A DNA stretch of 64,000 bases from Sulfurimonas sp. (GCF_028713515.1 NZ_JAQTOD010000001.1:744001-808000); one strand, 5' to 3'. Positions 43,058-53,172 are shown, numbered from the stretch's first letter. Notes: generated by a model from the sequence alone, not told the origin. Translations and numbers: made by a program.

Positions 43058-44665
43058 CTAATTTCCTTTTACTTGATTTCTTCCACTCTCTTTTGCTTCA
43101 TAAAGCAATTCATCTGCCTCTTTAAATAGTGCGTCCATGTTTCCAAGCTCAGAAGCATAACCACACACTAGCCCCATAGAAGCTGTTATATACTTGCTCG
43201 CACTGCTATATTCATGAGTTATTTTAAGATTTTCAATATCGTCTCTTACCCTATTTGCAAACAATAAAGCTTTCTCTTTTGTATCTACCTTATAGACAAG
43301 CCCAAACTCCTCACCCCCCAAACGAAATGCCATATCACCTGCTCTTTGCAAAGATCTTTTCAAACAAGCCGCAAACTTTATAAGCACATTATCCCCCGCT
43401 TGATGTCCATAGTTGTCATTATACTGCTTGAAGTGGTCTATATCCATCAACAAAAAGCAAACTATTTTGTAATCTCTTTTTGCGTCCTCTAATATCTTTG
43501 GAAAAGTATTATTAAAGTGTCGTCTATTAAAAATATTTGTAAGTCCGTCAGTGATGCTTATCTCTTCTATTCGCTTTTTATCGGTGATATCATAACGAAG
43601 TCCTTTATAACCTATGATTCCACCATCTTTTGAGAGGCTTGGCTCTATAATGGCATCTACCCAATAATATCCGCCATCTTTTTTGCGGTTTTTAATCTCT
43701 CCTCTCCATACTTTTTTATGGGTAACTGTATCCCATAACTCTTTATACAAACTATCAGGCATACTAGGATCTCTTAAAATTCGATGGTTTTTTCCTAAAA
43801 GTTCCTCTTTTGTATATCCAGATATCTCACAAAAAGCTTGAGAAGCTGCAATGATATTTCCCTTCGTATCAGTTGCAGAAGAGATTACATGTTGATCTAC
43901 AATCGCATTAAATTCACTAATTTCTTCAATTTGTTTGAGGTTTAAAAAAATATTGAGCACTTTTATACTAAGTTCTTCAGGTAAAATAGGTTTTATAATA
44001 AGATCGTCTGCTCCATGTTTATATAGCTGTACTTTAAGTTCATCTGCACTCTCACTTATTATAATAATGAGTACTAATTTAGTAAATCTACTATCAGTTT
44101 TAAGTACTTTTGTAAACTCTAAGCCACCCATTATAGGCATATTGTAGTCACTAATAACCAAAGAGATGTTTCTTTTTTTGTCTAAAATCTTAAGGGCTTC
44201 TTTTCCATTTTGTGCCACCACTACACGAAGCAAAAGTTTTTCTAAAATCTTCTTTACATACAAAGCCATACTTTGAGAATCTTCTACTAAAAGCACCTCT
44301 TTATCTCTTGCATACATCAGCCCATCTATGAGCCTTTTTAGATAAAACAAACCATTGGTATCTTTGATAACATAATCTATAATATTTGAGTAAAGATTAC
44401 TTTGTAAAAGTGCACTTTGAACATTAGAACTAAAAACAATAGTAGGTATATTTTCTTTTGCCAAATAGTTCAACATCTCCATATCTGGAGCATCTGTTAA
44501 AATTAAATTAGTCAAGACCACGAAAACTTTGTGTACTTGCATAAAGACTTGCGCTTCCGCCATAGAGCTTGCCTCATATATCCCCAAGCCAACAATAGGT
44601 GACAACATCTTTCTAATAAGGTTTAAAGTTACTTTTGAACTATCAACAACTAGAATTTTTTTCAT
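43058..44665 (-). CDS. REC-REC-PAS-GGDEF response regulator, diguanylate cyclase
   Basis: The 535-residue soluble signalling protein has a first receiver (1-120) with Asn53 where the phosphoacceptor Asp should be (VLTNLIL), so it is probably not phosphorylated. The second receiver (about 122-240) is intact: acidic pair at 128-129, Asp173 in VISDYNMP and lysine in IIKPI. A PAS domain (about 255-370) has GYTKEELLGKNHRILRD and a PAC segment. The GGDEF domain (about 375-533) has an active-site GGEEF and an inhibitory RxxD (RAGD) five residues before it. It should make cyclic-di-GMP in response to a histidine kinase. No kinase gene is adjacent. Confidence 0.92.
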   Translation of the reverse strand: MKKILVVDSSKVTLNLIRKMLSPIVGLGIYEASSMAEAQVFMQVHKVFVVLTNLILTDAPDMEMLNYLAKENIPTIVFSSNVQSALLQSNLYSNIIDYVIKDTNGLFYLKRLIDGLMYARDKEVLLVEDSQSMALYVKKILEKLLLRVVVAQNGKEALKILDKKRNISLVISDYNMPIMGGLEFTKVLKTDSRFTKLVLIIIISESADELKVQLYKHGADDLIIKPILPEELSIKVLNIFLNLKQIEEISEFNAIVDQHVISSATDTKGNIIAASQAFCEISGYTKEELLGKNHRILRDPSMPDSLYKELWDTVTHKKVWRGEIKNRKKDGGYYWVDAIIEPSLSKDGGIIGYKGLRYDITDKKRIEEISITDGLTNIFNRRHFNNTFPKILEDAKRDYKIVCFLLMDIDHFKQYNDNYGHQAGDNVLIKFAACLKRSLQRAGDMAFRLGGEEFGLVYKVDTKEKALLFANRVRDDIENLKITHEYSSASKYITASMGLVCGYASELGNMDALFKEADELLYEAKESGRNQVKGN

Positions 44666-44929
44666 CTTTTTACAACCTCAAAAGAACTGCTAAACTAGAC
44701 AATTAAAATAATAACGAAAGCACATACCAACCTACCAACCTACCTAGCTTCTTATAAGTTTAATTTTATATCAATAGATTGTATTCCTTGTATTCTTTAG
44801 GCATTATTAAATATATTTTCATTCCCATCAGTAACATATAAAGCTCATAAAACTCTTGTCTAAGCAAAGCCTCACTACACTTTAGCTACAATCGCGAACT
44901 TTTAAATTAGAAAAATCAAGGTATTTAAT

Positions 44930-47557
44930 ATGTCGAACAGCTACGAACCACAAGAAACTGAAGATAAATTTTACAAAATTTGGGAAGAGAGAGGCTACTT
45001 TGAAGTAGACGCAAACAGCGCTGTCGTAGAAGAAGGGAAAACTTTTTCTATCATGATGCCTCCTCCAAATGTAACTGGTCGTCTTCATATCGGTCATGCA
45101 CTTACATTTACACTTCAAGATATTATTACTCGATATAAAAGAATGGATGGATATAAAACTCTTTGGCAACCAGGAACAGACCATGCGGGAATCGCAACAC
45201 AAAATGTGGTTGAAAAACAGCTCCTAGCCGAGGGCACTACAAAAGAAGAGATAGGTAGAGAAGCATTTTTAAAACGCGCATGGGAGTGGAAAGCAGAATC
45301 TGCTGGCATCATGACAAGCCAACTCCGCAAAATGGGTGTAAGTCCTGCGTGGAAAAGAGAGCGATTTACTATGGATGATGGGCTTCAAAAATCCGTTAAA
45401 GAGGCTTTTGTTCATCTTTACAATCAAGGGCTAATCGTTCGTGGAAATTATATGGTAAATTGGTGTACACATGATGGCGCACTTAGTGATATAGAAGTTG
45501 AGCATGAAGATCATGATGGAAAGTTTTACCATATTCGCTACCCATTTGCCGACGACAGCGGATTTGTAGAGGTTGCAACTACTAGACCTGAGACCTACTT
45601 TGGAGACAGTGCAGTTATGGTTCATCCTGATGATGAGCGTTATAAACACTTAATCGGTAAAAAAGTAAAACTTCCACTAACAGATAGAGAAGTGACAATC
45701 ATCGCAGACACTCATGTAGCCATAGATTTTGGAACTGGCGTGGTTAAAGTTACTCCCGCACATGACCAAAACGACTATGAAGTTGGAAAACGACATGACT
45801 TAGAGTTTATCACTGTTTTTGATGAAAAAGGTATCTTGAATGAGTACGCTGGAGAGTTTGAAGGTTTAGAGCGTTTAGAGGCTCGTGACATCATAGTAAA
45901 GAGACTTGATGAAGAAGGCTTTATAGTTAAAATAGAAGACCATAAACATCAAGTAGGACACTGTTACAGATGTAAAAACATTGTTGAGCCATATATCTCA
46001 AAACAGTGGTTTGTAAGAAGCGAAGTAGCAAAAAAATCTATCAAGAAAACAAACAACGGCGAAGCTAAGTTTTTCCCTCCTCACTGGATAAACTCATATA
46101 ACTCTTGGATGGGAGATTTGCGTGATTGGTGTATCTCTCGTCAACTTTGGTGGGGACATCAGATTCCTGTATTTTACTGCGGGGATTGTGAGCATGAGTG
46201 GGCAAGTCTAAAAGATAGTGAAGAAGCATGTCCAAAATGTGCCTCTAAAAATATCTCTCAAGACCAAGATGTACTTGATACTTGGTTTAGCTCAGCTCTT
46301 TGGCCTTTTTCTACTCTTGGATGGGGGAATGGCGATACAGACATGGACAAACTCTTTAGTTCAAAAGATATGCAAGAGTTCTATCCAAACTCACTCTTAA
46401 TCACTGGCTTTGATATCCTCTTTTTCTGGGTTGCTAGAATGATGATGATGGGTGAGAGTTTTATAGGCGAGTTACCATTTAACCATATCTACCTTCACGC
46501 GCTTGTTCGTGATGAACATGGTCAAAAAATGAGTAAATCCAAGGGTAATGTTATCGACCCACTTGATATGGTTGAGAAGTACAGCGCTGATATTCTTCGC
46601 TTCACTCTAGCAATCTCGGCGGCACAAGGTCGCGATATCAGAATGAGTAATGAAAAACTTGAACTTACTCGTAACTTTACAAACAAACTTTACAACGCGG
46701 CAAAATTCTTACAAATGAATGTTGAAATATTTCCAGATCTAAAAGGTTTTTGTGTTGAGAGTTCACTTGGTCGCTACATGTTATCTCGCCTGAACATGGC
46801 AACTGCAGAGGTTCGTTCATGTATGGATGAGTACAGATTTAACGATGCAGCAACTGTGCTTTATCGCTTCTTATGGAATGAATTTTGTGACTGGGGAATT
46901 GAGCTTAGTAAGGCAGATAAAGGCGCTATTGTTGAGCTTGGAGCGATTTTTAAAGAGGGAATGAAGCTTCTTCATCCGTTTATGCCGTTCATTACAGAGT
47001 ATCTCTACCATGAACTAAGTGGTACTACACTTGAAAGCTCTGAGTCTATCATGATTAAAAAGTATCCTTTCAAAACAAAAAAACGTCAAAAAGATGAGGC
47101 TAGATTTGAACTGATTATGGACGCCATTATCTCCATAAGAAGAGCCAAGATTTTAGTTGATTTGGCAAACCAAAAGATTGAGAAGGCTTTTGTTAAGATA
47201 GATAGCATCAGCGAAGATGACAAAGCTATGATGCTTCCGTTTATCGCAAAATTGGCGAAAGTTGAAATTATTGAGTTTTGTGATGCAAAAATTGCAGATG
47301 CAGTTAGTGATATTGCGGATAGCTGTGAGACATTTATCCCAACCAAAAGTATAGATTTAGCACCAATTATCAGCCGCCTAACAAAGCAGAATGAGAAACT
47401 TCAAAAAGAGATAGATAAGCTGGTTGGCATGCTAAACAATGAACGATTTGTAGCAAACGCGCCAGAGGATGTTCTGGCTAAAAACAGAGAACTTCTAGCT
47501 GACGCAGAGAGTAAGCAAGCAAAAGTCGCAGAGCAGTTAAACTCTCTTATCAAATAA
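44930..47557 (+). CDS. valS: valyl-tRNA synthetase
   Basis: This is a class I synthetase of 875 residues charging tRNA-Val. It has the HIGH motif in PPPNVTGRLHIGHAL (about 44-58), the CP1 editing domain with the TTRPETYFGD segment, a zinc-like CGDCEHEW...CPKC cluster (near 417-440), KMSKSKGN (about 533-540) and a C-terminal coiled coil (LTKQNEKLQKEIDKLVGML) typical of ValS. AAGG precedes the ATG. It is transcribed alone; the 264 bp upstream contain only short repeats and AT-rich DNA. Confidence 0.97.
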   Translation: MSNSYEPQETEDKFYKIWEERGYFEVDANSAVVEEGKTFSIMMPPPNVTGRLHIGHALTFTLQDIITRYKRMDGYKTLWQPGTDHAGIATQNVVEKQLLAEGTTKEEIGREAFLKRAWEWKAESAGIMTSQLRKMGVSPAWKRERFTMDDGLQKSVKEAFVHLYNQGLIVRGNYMVNWCTHDGALSDIEVEHEDHDGKFYHIRYPFADDSGFVEVATTRPETYFGDSAVMVHPDDERYKHLIGKKVKLPLTDREVTIIADTHVAIDFGTGVVKVTPAHDQNDYEVGKRHDLEFITVFDEKGILNEYAGEFEGLERLEARDIIVKRLDEEGFIVKIEDHKHQVGHCYRCKNIVEPYISKQWFVRSEVAKKSIKKTNNGEAKFFPPHWINSYNSWMGDLRDWCISRQLWWGHQIPVFYCGDCEHEWASLKDSEEACPKCASKNISQDQDVLDTWFSSALWPFSTLGWGNGDTDMDKLFSSKDMQEFYPNSLLITGFDILFFWVARMMMMGESFIGELPFNHIYLHALVRDEHGQKMSKSKGNVIDPLDMVEKYSADILRFTLAISAAQGRDIRMSNEKLELTRNFTNKLYNAAKFLQMNVEIFPDLKGFCVESSLGRYMLSRLNMATAEVRSCMDEYRFNDAATVLYRFLWNEFCDWGIELSKADKGAIVELGAIFKEGMKLLHPFMPFITEYLYHELSGTTLESSESIMIKKYPFKTKKRQKDEARFELIMDAIISIRRAKILVDLANQKIEKAFVKIDSISEDDKAMMLPFIAKLAKVEIIEFCDAKIADAVSDIADSCETFIPTKSIDLAPIISRLTKQNEKLQKEIDKLVGMLNNERFVANAPEDVLAKNRELLADAESKQAKVAEQLNSLIK

Positions 47558-47563
47558 TATTGG

Positions 47564-47585
47564 CTCTGCCCCTTATGGGTCAGAG
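47564..47585. terminator. hairpin between convergent valS and chemoreceptor genes
   Basis: CTCTG-C-CCC, loop TTAT, GGG-T-CAGAG forms a two-part stem with one mismatch between the two stop codons. Neither side has a strong T run, so a bidirectional terminator role is only likely, not certain. Confidence 0.45.
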
Positions 47586-47591
47586 TATTCA

Positions 47592-49553
47592 TTAAGTTCT
47601 AAACACCTCTATTTTAGCATGAAGAGCGCCTGTCATAGAGTTTAAATGTTCGGCAGCAGCAGCAATCTCTTCAACATTTCTAGCATTTTGTGAAGAGATT
47701 TTATTTATCTCCGATACTTGTGTAACAATAGACTCTACATCTAGTCCAGCCTTTTGAAAATCCATAACGGTTTTATCGCTTGCCATCACTGCCTCTTTTA
47801 CAATCGAAACGCTCATATTTATATTTCTCTCAACATCTGAGGCACTATCTACTAATCCCTGAATCTCTTGCGAATTATCACTCATTTGGCCACTCACATC
47901 CATGATGGACTGCACTATTATATTTATAGTTGCATTTATCTCAGTAAGTGAACGCTGTGTTCTTTCTGCTAGTTTTCTAACTTCATCAGCTACAACCGCA
48001 AAACCTCTACCATGTTCGCCAGCCCTTGCTGCCTCTATTGCCGCATTAAGCGCAAGAAGATTTGTTTGGTCTGCAATATCAGAGATAATACCTAAGATAT
48101 TTTTTACTTCATTTGCTTCATGAGACAGAGTTTGCATTTTTCCTGCCAACTCCGTCTCAAGTTCTGCACTCTGTTGCACTTTTATTGTAAGCAATACAAT
48201 TTCACTTCTTGCAGAATCTAGATTGTCATTTGCTCTAATAATATCCTTTTTACTCTCTTGCGCATCATAAATTGCTCTTTGTATCTCATCTTTTACATCA
48301 TTTGCCTTTTTAGTTGCCTTGTCTATTACGATTACAGACTTACCAACATTTTCTCCAACTCCAACTGCAGTAGTGGATAACTCATGGGCAATAGAAGCAT
48401 TTTCGCTTGAACTTATTTTTGAGGTTTCTATAAGATCTTTTAGTTTTAAAATAAGACTATTAAAACTCTGCGCCATTTGAGAAAGCTCAAGTGGCGCATT
48501 CTCGTCAGCCTTTATAGTTAAATCATGATTTGAACCAATTACAAGAAGTGTATTTTTAAAATCATCAATTGGTTTTGAGATAGAATATTTCACAAGAAAA
48601 AATATAAAGAATGCAAAGATAAAAATACCCACAAAAAGCCCAATCGCTAACATTGTTATGTTTAAAGAGGCTTCTTCTATTTTTCTATCTATTTGATTAT
48701 AAATATTTTTATATAACTCAATTTCAACTTCTCTAAGCATATCAATGGAAGTTGTAGCATATGAGAACCAAACAGATGGTTCAACTCCAAAATTACCACT
48801 CACTCCTTTTGATTTTGCTATATCAATCATAGCAACTGTTTTATCTACAGCCTCACCTTTGTAGCTATTTTCATAAAACTTCTTAATTTCATCAGGCGCC
48901 AAAGCAATAAACTTTCTTATGTTTACACCATATGCACCAAAACTTCCAGAAAATTTAAAATATGTATCTCCAGTAAACTCATTCTTAGTGAAAGCACCAT
49001 TTAAATTTGCTCTTATTTGACCTAAATTCTCTTTTGCTGAAGCTAAATGAGTATATGCTTGAATCGTGTTTCTGCTTTGTCTATCTTCCATATTTGATGG
49101 GATTACCGTTGTGATATCTACAATAGAAACAATAATTTTTGTAAAGTAGGCTCCGGTATCAGGAGCACTTATATTAAGTGAATCAATAGAAGTTCTTTTT
49201 TTACTAAATTCATTTAAACTGCTTAAAACAGAAGTGTCTCCTTTTGTTTTTTCATATATCTTATTAACTTCAGAAATTGCATTATCAACTTTTCCTCTAA
49301 TATCAGATAGTTTATCTGCATTTTTTACTCCGCCACTAGCAACAAATCCAACACTAAGACCTCTTTCTATCTGCATAAAATGGATAGCTTTTGCCAAAGA
49401 CTCTGCTTCTAGAATACGATTTTTTGTTATCTCAAGATTCTCTTTTACACCAATATCGTAAGCTATTTTACCTGCAGACAACACCAAAACAACCAAAATT
49501 GGAACTACTGTCAATGCAAATAATCTAATTTTTAAACTTATACTCTTCATCAT
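47592..49553 (-). CDS. methyl-accepting chemotaxis protein with NIT sensor domain
   Basis: The 653-residue chemoreceptor has a first membrane helix (about 9-28), then a long periplasmic helical domain of the nitrate/nitrite-sensing NIT type ([22 protein letters not shown] and [12 protein letters not shown]), a second helix (about 300-322), a HAMP-like segment ([16 protein letters not shown]) and a cytoplasmic signalling domain (about 400-653) with the hairpin-tip [20 protein letters not shown] and [11 protein letters not shown]. It signals to CheA. NIT domains bind nitrate/nitrite in some proteins, so the ligand here is suggested but not shown. No C-terminal CheR-tether pentapeptide is seen. 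Confidence 0.92.
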   Translation of the reverse strand: MMKSISLKIRLFALTVVPILVVLVLSAGKIAYDIGVKENLEITKNRILEAESLAKAIHFMQIERGLSVGFVASGGVKNADKLSDIRGKVDNAISEVNKIYEKTKGDTSVLSSLNEFSKKRTSIDSLNISAPDTGAYFTKIIVSIVDITTVIPSNMEDRQSRNTIQAYTHLASAKENLGQIRANLNGAFTKNEFTGDTYFKFSGSFGAYGVNIRKFIALAPDEIKKFYENSYKGEAVDKTVAMIDIAKSKGVSGNFGVEPSVWFSYATTSIDMLREVEIELYKNIYNQIDRKIEEASLNITMLAIGLFVGIFIFAFFIFFLVKYSISKPIDDFKNTLLVIGSNHDLTIKADENAPLELSQMAQSFNSLILKLKDLIETSKISSSENASIAHELSTTAVGVGENVGKSVIVIDKATKKANDVKDEIQRAIYDAQESKKDIIRANDNLDSARSEIVLLTIKVQQSAELETELAGKMQTLSHEANEVKNILGIISDIADQTNLLALNAAIEAARAGEHGRGFAVVADEVRKLAERTQRSLTEINATINIIVQSIMDVSGQMSDNSQEIQGLVDSASDVERNINMSVSIVKEAVMASDKTVMDFQKAGLDVESIVTQVSEINKISSQNARNVEEIAAAAEHLNSMTGALHAKIEVFRT

Positions 49554-49732
49554 GCCTCGTTTGTTTGAATTTTATTTTTTATAATCTAAAACACACCAAT
49601 AAATCAATTCACCAATCAAAGATTTATCCATTTTACAATAGAAATTTCACCTATGCTTTATTATGAAAAAGTAGTTATCTAATTCATATGTATAGTAATA
49701 TCAAAAGATAACTTCTTATTCTAGCCCACATA

Positions 49733-50944
49733 CTAAGTATAGTTAACCTCGGCTTTAGGCTCACCAAAATAGTAACCTTGTGAGTAGTCAATTTCAAGCT
49801 CTTCAATTTTTGCTTGGACTTCTGCACTGTGGACAAATTCGGCTATTATTTTTATATTACTTTTTTTACATAGAAAAACTATTGACTCAACAATAATCAG
49901 ACTATTTTTATCTTCTAAAATATTTTTTATAAATGAGCCATCTATTTTTAGATAGTCTGGTGAAAATTCCAAAAGCCTAGAAAAATTTGAACTTCTACTT
50001 CCAAAATCATCAATTGCAATTTTAAAGCCATGATATCTAAGCGAATTTAGTTGTAATAAAATTTCTGGTGAATCTAACGAATCTATATCTTCAAGTATCT
50101 CCAGCACCACTCTGGATGGATTTATATTATATTTTCTAGATTGTTTCAATAAGAAATTCTCTAAATAATTTAAGTATAAATCTGCATTCGTGATATTAAT
50201 AGAAAACTCATAATCATTATTTGAAAACATTTTAAAACTCTGCTCAATCATCGTCCTTGTAACAAGAGACAATGTGCCCGTAAGCTTTGAAGCCTCCATA
50301 AACCTATATGGAGAGATAATAGTTTCCTCATCGCGAATTCTTACCAAACACTCATATTTTTCTATTTTTTTTGTTTTATTGTTAATTATTGGTTGAAAAA
50401 ATGGCTGCAAGCTTTCATTTTCAAAAGCATCTCTTAATTTATTTATCCAATAAACATTCTCTTTTTGTTTTTTTATAAATTCAGAATTAGAATCATATAT
50501 CTTAGATGATCCTCTGCTGTGTTCTCTAAGTTCTTTTATAGCCGTTCTTGCATGGTTTAGGATATTATTTCCTTTGCCAATCGAGATACCAACACTAATA
50601 GAAGCTTTAACGGAAATATCATCAACATCTATATCTATTTGATTGAAAAAAGAGATCATTGATTCTGCCATATTAGATAATTGCTTTGTGTCTAGCATCT
50701 CTAAATTAACAATCGCGAACTCATCAAAATTAATCCTAAATACTCTTGAAAGTGCTGGTTTTGAGATATCTATAAGTCTTGATATTTCTATCAAAACCCT
50801 ATCTCCAAAGTCAAAACCATACATATTATTGAAATTACTAAAATTATCTACATCAACTAGAAGCAGGTTTGCGTACGGAATCTCATCCAGATATTTTATA
50901 AGAGCAGATCTCTCATCTATATCTACAATTTTGCCACAGTTCAT
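49733..50944 (-). CDS. degenerate-GGDEF plus EAL domain protein (likely phosphodiesterase)
   Basis: The 403-residue cytoplasmic protein has no membrane segment. The N-terminal GGDEF-fold domain (about 10-155) has INFDEF in place of GGDEF and is probably not a cyclase. The EAL domain (about 168-403) has ECLVRI in place of EAL but keeps the glutamate, the asparagine of NITNADL, VLEILED, DDFGSRSS, DYLKIDG, the AEFVH glutamate and SQGYYFG, so cyclic-di-GMP hydrolysis is possible. It begins 7 bp after the transglutaminase-fold gene, downstream of flgH, and is therefore probably cotranscribed with both. Confidence 0.87.
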   Translation of the reverse strand: MNCGKIVDIDERSALIKYLDEIPYANLLLVDVDNFSNFNNMYGFDFGDRVLIEISRLIDISKPALSRVFRINFDEFAIVNLEMLDTKQLSNMAESMISFFNQIDIDVDDISVKASISVGISIGKGNNILNHARTAIKELREHSRGSSKIYDSNSEFIKKQKENVYWINKLRDAFENESLQPFFQPIINNKTKKIEKYECLVRIRDEETIISPYRFMEASKLTGTLSLVTRTMIEQSFKMFSNNDYEFSINITNADLYLNYLENFLLKQSRKYNINPSRVVLEILEDIDSLDSPEILLQLNSLRYHGFKIAIDDFGSRSSNFSRLLEFSPDYLKIDGSFIKNILEDKNSLIIVESIVFLCKKSNIKIIAEFVHSAEVQAKIEELEIDYSQGYYFGEPKAEVNYT

Positions 50945-50951
50945 TTTTACT

Positions 50952-52505
50952 TCAATCTTTTTTTACAAAAATAAAGCTTTGCGGTTTAACTGCTTTGTAC
51001 TTTGGCATACTCATACCAATATTTGCATTAATGTATGTTGGATCAGCTACCACAAATTGCTTAGCTTCAACATTTACTTTATCACCGTCTAACGGCACAT
51101 AGATAGCTGTTGCCATATGATCATCATATTTCACACCAACAATCGACACATTAAAAAGTTCCTTCATAAGGTATGAGTATAAAATAGCACGGTCTTCACA
51201 ATCTGATTTGCTAAAAAAGAGTGTCTCTTGCGCAAACATAACCTTTTCTCTACCAAATTGTTGATCATCTTGCTCATACACAAAAGATTTTTGAACAAAA
51301 CTAAGAACAAAATTCATAGCATCGCTCGCCTGTTTACCGTCTATATATTTTTTAAGTGCAGGAACTAGAGCTTTATATGTTGCAGTATCAACTGGTGCAT
51401 TAAAAAATGTATCATAGTCAGCTTGAGGATAAGTTGCCATAAAATCAATTAAATTTTTATTGTAGTTATATGGAACTTTATACTCTTTCCCAGCTTGAGA
51501 AAAACTCAAAGTTTTACTCTCTAATTTTTGTTCAAATTTTGGAAGTGAATCTAGAGATAAATTCAGAGGTTTCGTAGATCCTGGGTAATCTTGCTCATAA
51601 GAGTAAAGCTTTCCTACACTCCCTTTTGCATAATTATCAACCACATAGTACTTTTTACCTCCAAAGTTATAACTTGGAGTTGAGTATATAATCTTTTTTG
51701 AGTAGTGCATAACCACAACATGCTTCTCTGCAAAACCTACTTTTACAGCGAAACCGAGCTTATTAAAAAGAAACCAACTAAGAAGCTTTGCATCATCTTG
51801 ATCTTTGTGGATTGCATTTGAAAGCTTCACAACAAGCAGATAAATACCCCAATCATTAAGATTCATCTCTTTTGAAGTTCTAATGACATCAGAGACTAAA
51901 TCTTGATGTTCACTAGATGCTGCCGCACTAAAAAAGTTTGATATTCCTTGTTGATTTTGAGGATAAAATGAAGCTTTTTTAAGCTCTTTTGAAACATTAA
52001 AGCCAAGAGTGGAGCCATAAAATTCGATAGTTATATCTTTTTGCTTTATAGCTTCAGCTATTTTTTTATCAATCTTTGGCTCTGCAATTACTATTGGGAG
52101 TACTTTTGATATCTCTTTAGATGGCGTTTTAACAGCCTCTTTTACTGGCTGAGTTATTGGTTCTTTTACGGCTTCTGGTTCTATGATTTTTTTAATTTGA
52201 ATTGTGATTTTTGGACCAACTGGTTTTGCTTCCATTGGCTTGGCTGGCGGTATCTCTTTTGGTTTTGGTTCTTTATAGAGGGGTGTTCCCTTATAAGCTT
52301 CATAACCCTTCCATTGCTCTTCTAAATACTTGTTAAAGGCGTTGTCTCTCTCATCTTTATATGACTTAAAAGAGTCGGCTTGTGACTTTTTAAAATCCTC
52401 AAAACTATCTTTTGCACTAAGCGCACTAAACGATACTATTAATATTAAACTAAAATGGCCAAATAGCTTGAATAATCTTGGTTCCCCAGCCCTGTTTTGT
52501 TGCAC
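50952..52505 (-). CDS. exported transglutaminase-fold protein with hendecad repeats
   Basis: The 517-residue protein has a signal peptide (about 14-31), then an 11-residue aromatic repeat (residues 33-76, aromatic pairs at 35/38, 46/49, 57/60 and 68/71), a Pro/Lys/Glu-rich linker (78-150), and a large C-terminal domain. The domain carries a transglutaminase-like triad: Cys436 in KSDCEDRA, His463 in YDDHMATA and Asp488 in VADPTY. Such proteins are proteases, peptidases or crosslinkers. The GTG start at 52505 overlaps the flgH end by 56 bp; no downstream start codon keeps the signal peptide. The position between flgH and an EAL gene suggests an envelope or flagellar role, by inference. Confidence 0.82.
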   Translation of the reverse strand: MQQNRAGEPRLFKLFGHFSLILIVSFSALSAKDSFEDFKKSQADSFKSYKDERDNAFNKYLEEQWKGYEAYKGTPLYKEPKPKEIPPAKPMEAKPVGPKITIQIKKIIEPEAVKEPITQPVKEAVKTPSKEISKVLPIVIAEPKIDKKIAEAIKQKDITIEFYGSTLGFNVSKELKKASFYPQNQQGISNFFSAAASSEHQDLVSDVIRTSKEMNLNDWGIYLLVVKLSNAIHKDQDDAKLLSWFLFNKLGFAVKVGFAEKHVVVMHYSKKIIYSTPSYNFGGKKYYVVDNYAKGSVGKLYSYEQDYPGSTKPLNLSLDSLPKFEQKLESKTLSFSQAGKEYKVPYNYNKNLIDFMATYPQADYDTFFNAPVDTATYKALVPALKKYIDGKQASDAMNFVLSFVQKSFVYEQDDQQFGREKVMFAQETLFFSKSDCEDRAILYSYLMKELFNVSIVGVKYDDHMATAIYVPLDGDKVNVEAKQFVVADPTYINANIGMSMPKYKAVKPQSFIFVKKD

Positions 52506-53172
52506 GCTCTACATCTCCCTCTGTTTTATATAAAATTTTTGCTTCACTAATCTTTGAAGAGCTAATCTTATTGTATTGGTCAATATCATATGGGCGGATA
52601 ACACCACCTATTTGTATCATCTGCTTTTGATCATCAACTAAAATTTCTCTCTTTCCAGAGATAAAATAATTCCCATTTTGTAAAACTTTTATTATTCTAG
52701 CCGAAACAGTTGTGTTAAAAGCTGCGTCTTTTGTGGCACTTCCTTGCCCTTTATAAGCATTGTTTGAAGTACTATTAAACCCAATATTTGCTAATCCGTT
52801 TACCTTCCCAACAGCAGAACTAACTGCCGCATTTGCGCCAGTTGAAGTAAAAGCGCCACCACCCAAAGCCGATGTATCACTCTCGCTTAGCTGTTTTGAA
52901 CCAGTGTTTGAACTTTTCGCACTCTCTGAAATCACAACAGTTACTATATCGTTGACATGCATAGCTTTATGATCTGAAAAGAGTGGATTATCGCCCTGCC
53001 CAAAGATACTACCAACTGCACCAAAATCTTTTTTGTCTTCAAGTGAAGGCATCTGCTCAACATAAACCGGCGGTTTAAAATCCATCTCAGGGTCTGTCAA
53101 ATTTGCAGTGCATCCAGATGTAAAAAGTATAACACAAAAAGTTATGGTATAGAATAAAAAAGTTTTTTTCAT
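52450..53172 (-). CDS. flgH: flagellar L-ring protein FlgH
   Basis: FlgH forms the outer-membrane L-ring of the flagellar basal body. The 240-residue protein has a lipoprotein signal (FCVILFTSGC; Cys21 lipidated) and conserved FlgH segments: GSIFGQGDNPLFSDHKAMHVNDIVTVVISESAKS, FNTTVSARIIKVLQNGNYFISGKREI, and NKISSSKISEAKILYKTEGDVERATKQGWGTKII at the C-terminus. No other ring or rod gene is adjacent; it heads an operon with the transglutaminase-fold and GGDEF/EAL genes. It is divergent from the yqeY-like gene. Confidence 0.96.
   Translation of the reverse strand: MKKTFLFYTITFCVILFTSGCTANLTDPEMDFKPPVYVEQMPSLEDKKDFGAVGSIFGQGDNPLFSDHKAMHVNDIVTVVISESAKSSNTGSKQLSESDTSALGGGAFTSTGANAAVSSAVGKVNGLANIGFNSTSNNAYKGQGSATKDAAFNTTVSARIIKVLQNGNYFISGKREILVDDQKQMIQIGGVIRPYDIDQYNKISSSKISEAKILYKTEGDVERATKQGWGTKIIQAIWPF

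Noticed and set aside
52450-52505. 56-bp overlap of flgH and the transglutaminase-fold gene taken as a frameshift
   Set aside because: Both proteins are complete with their own signal sequences and the overlap is in different frames, so two genes fit better.
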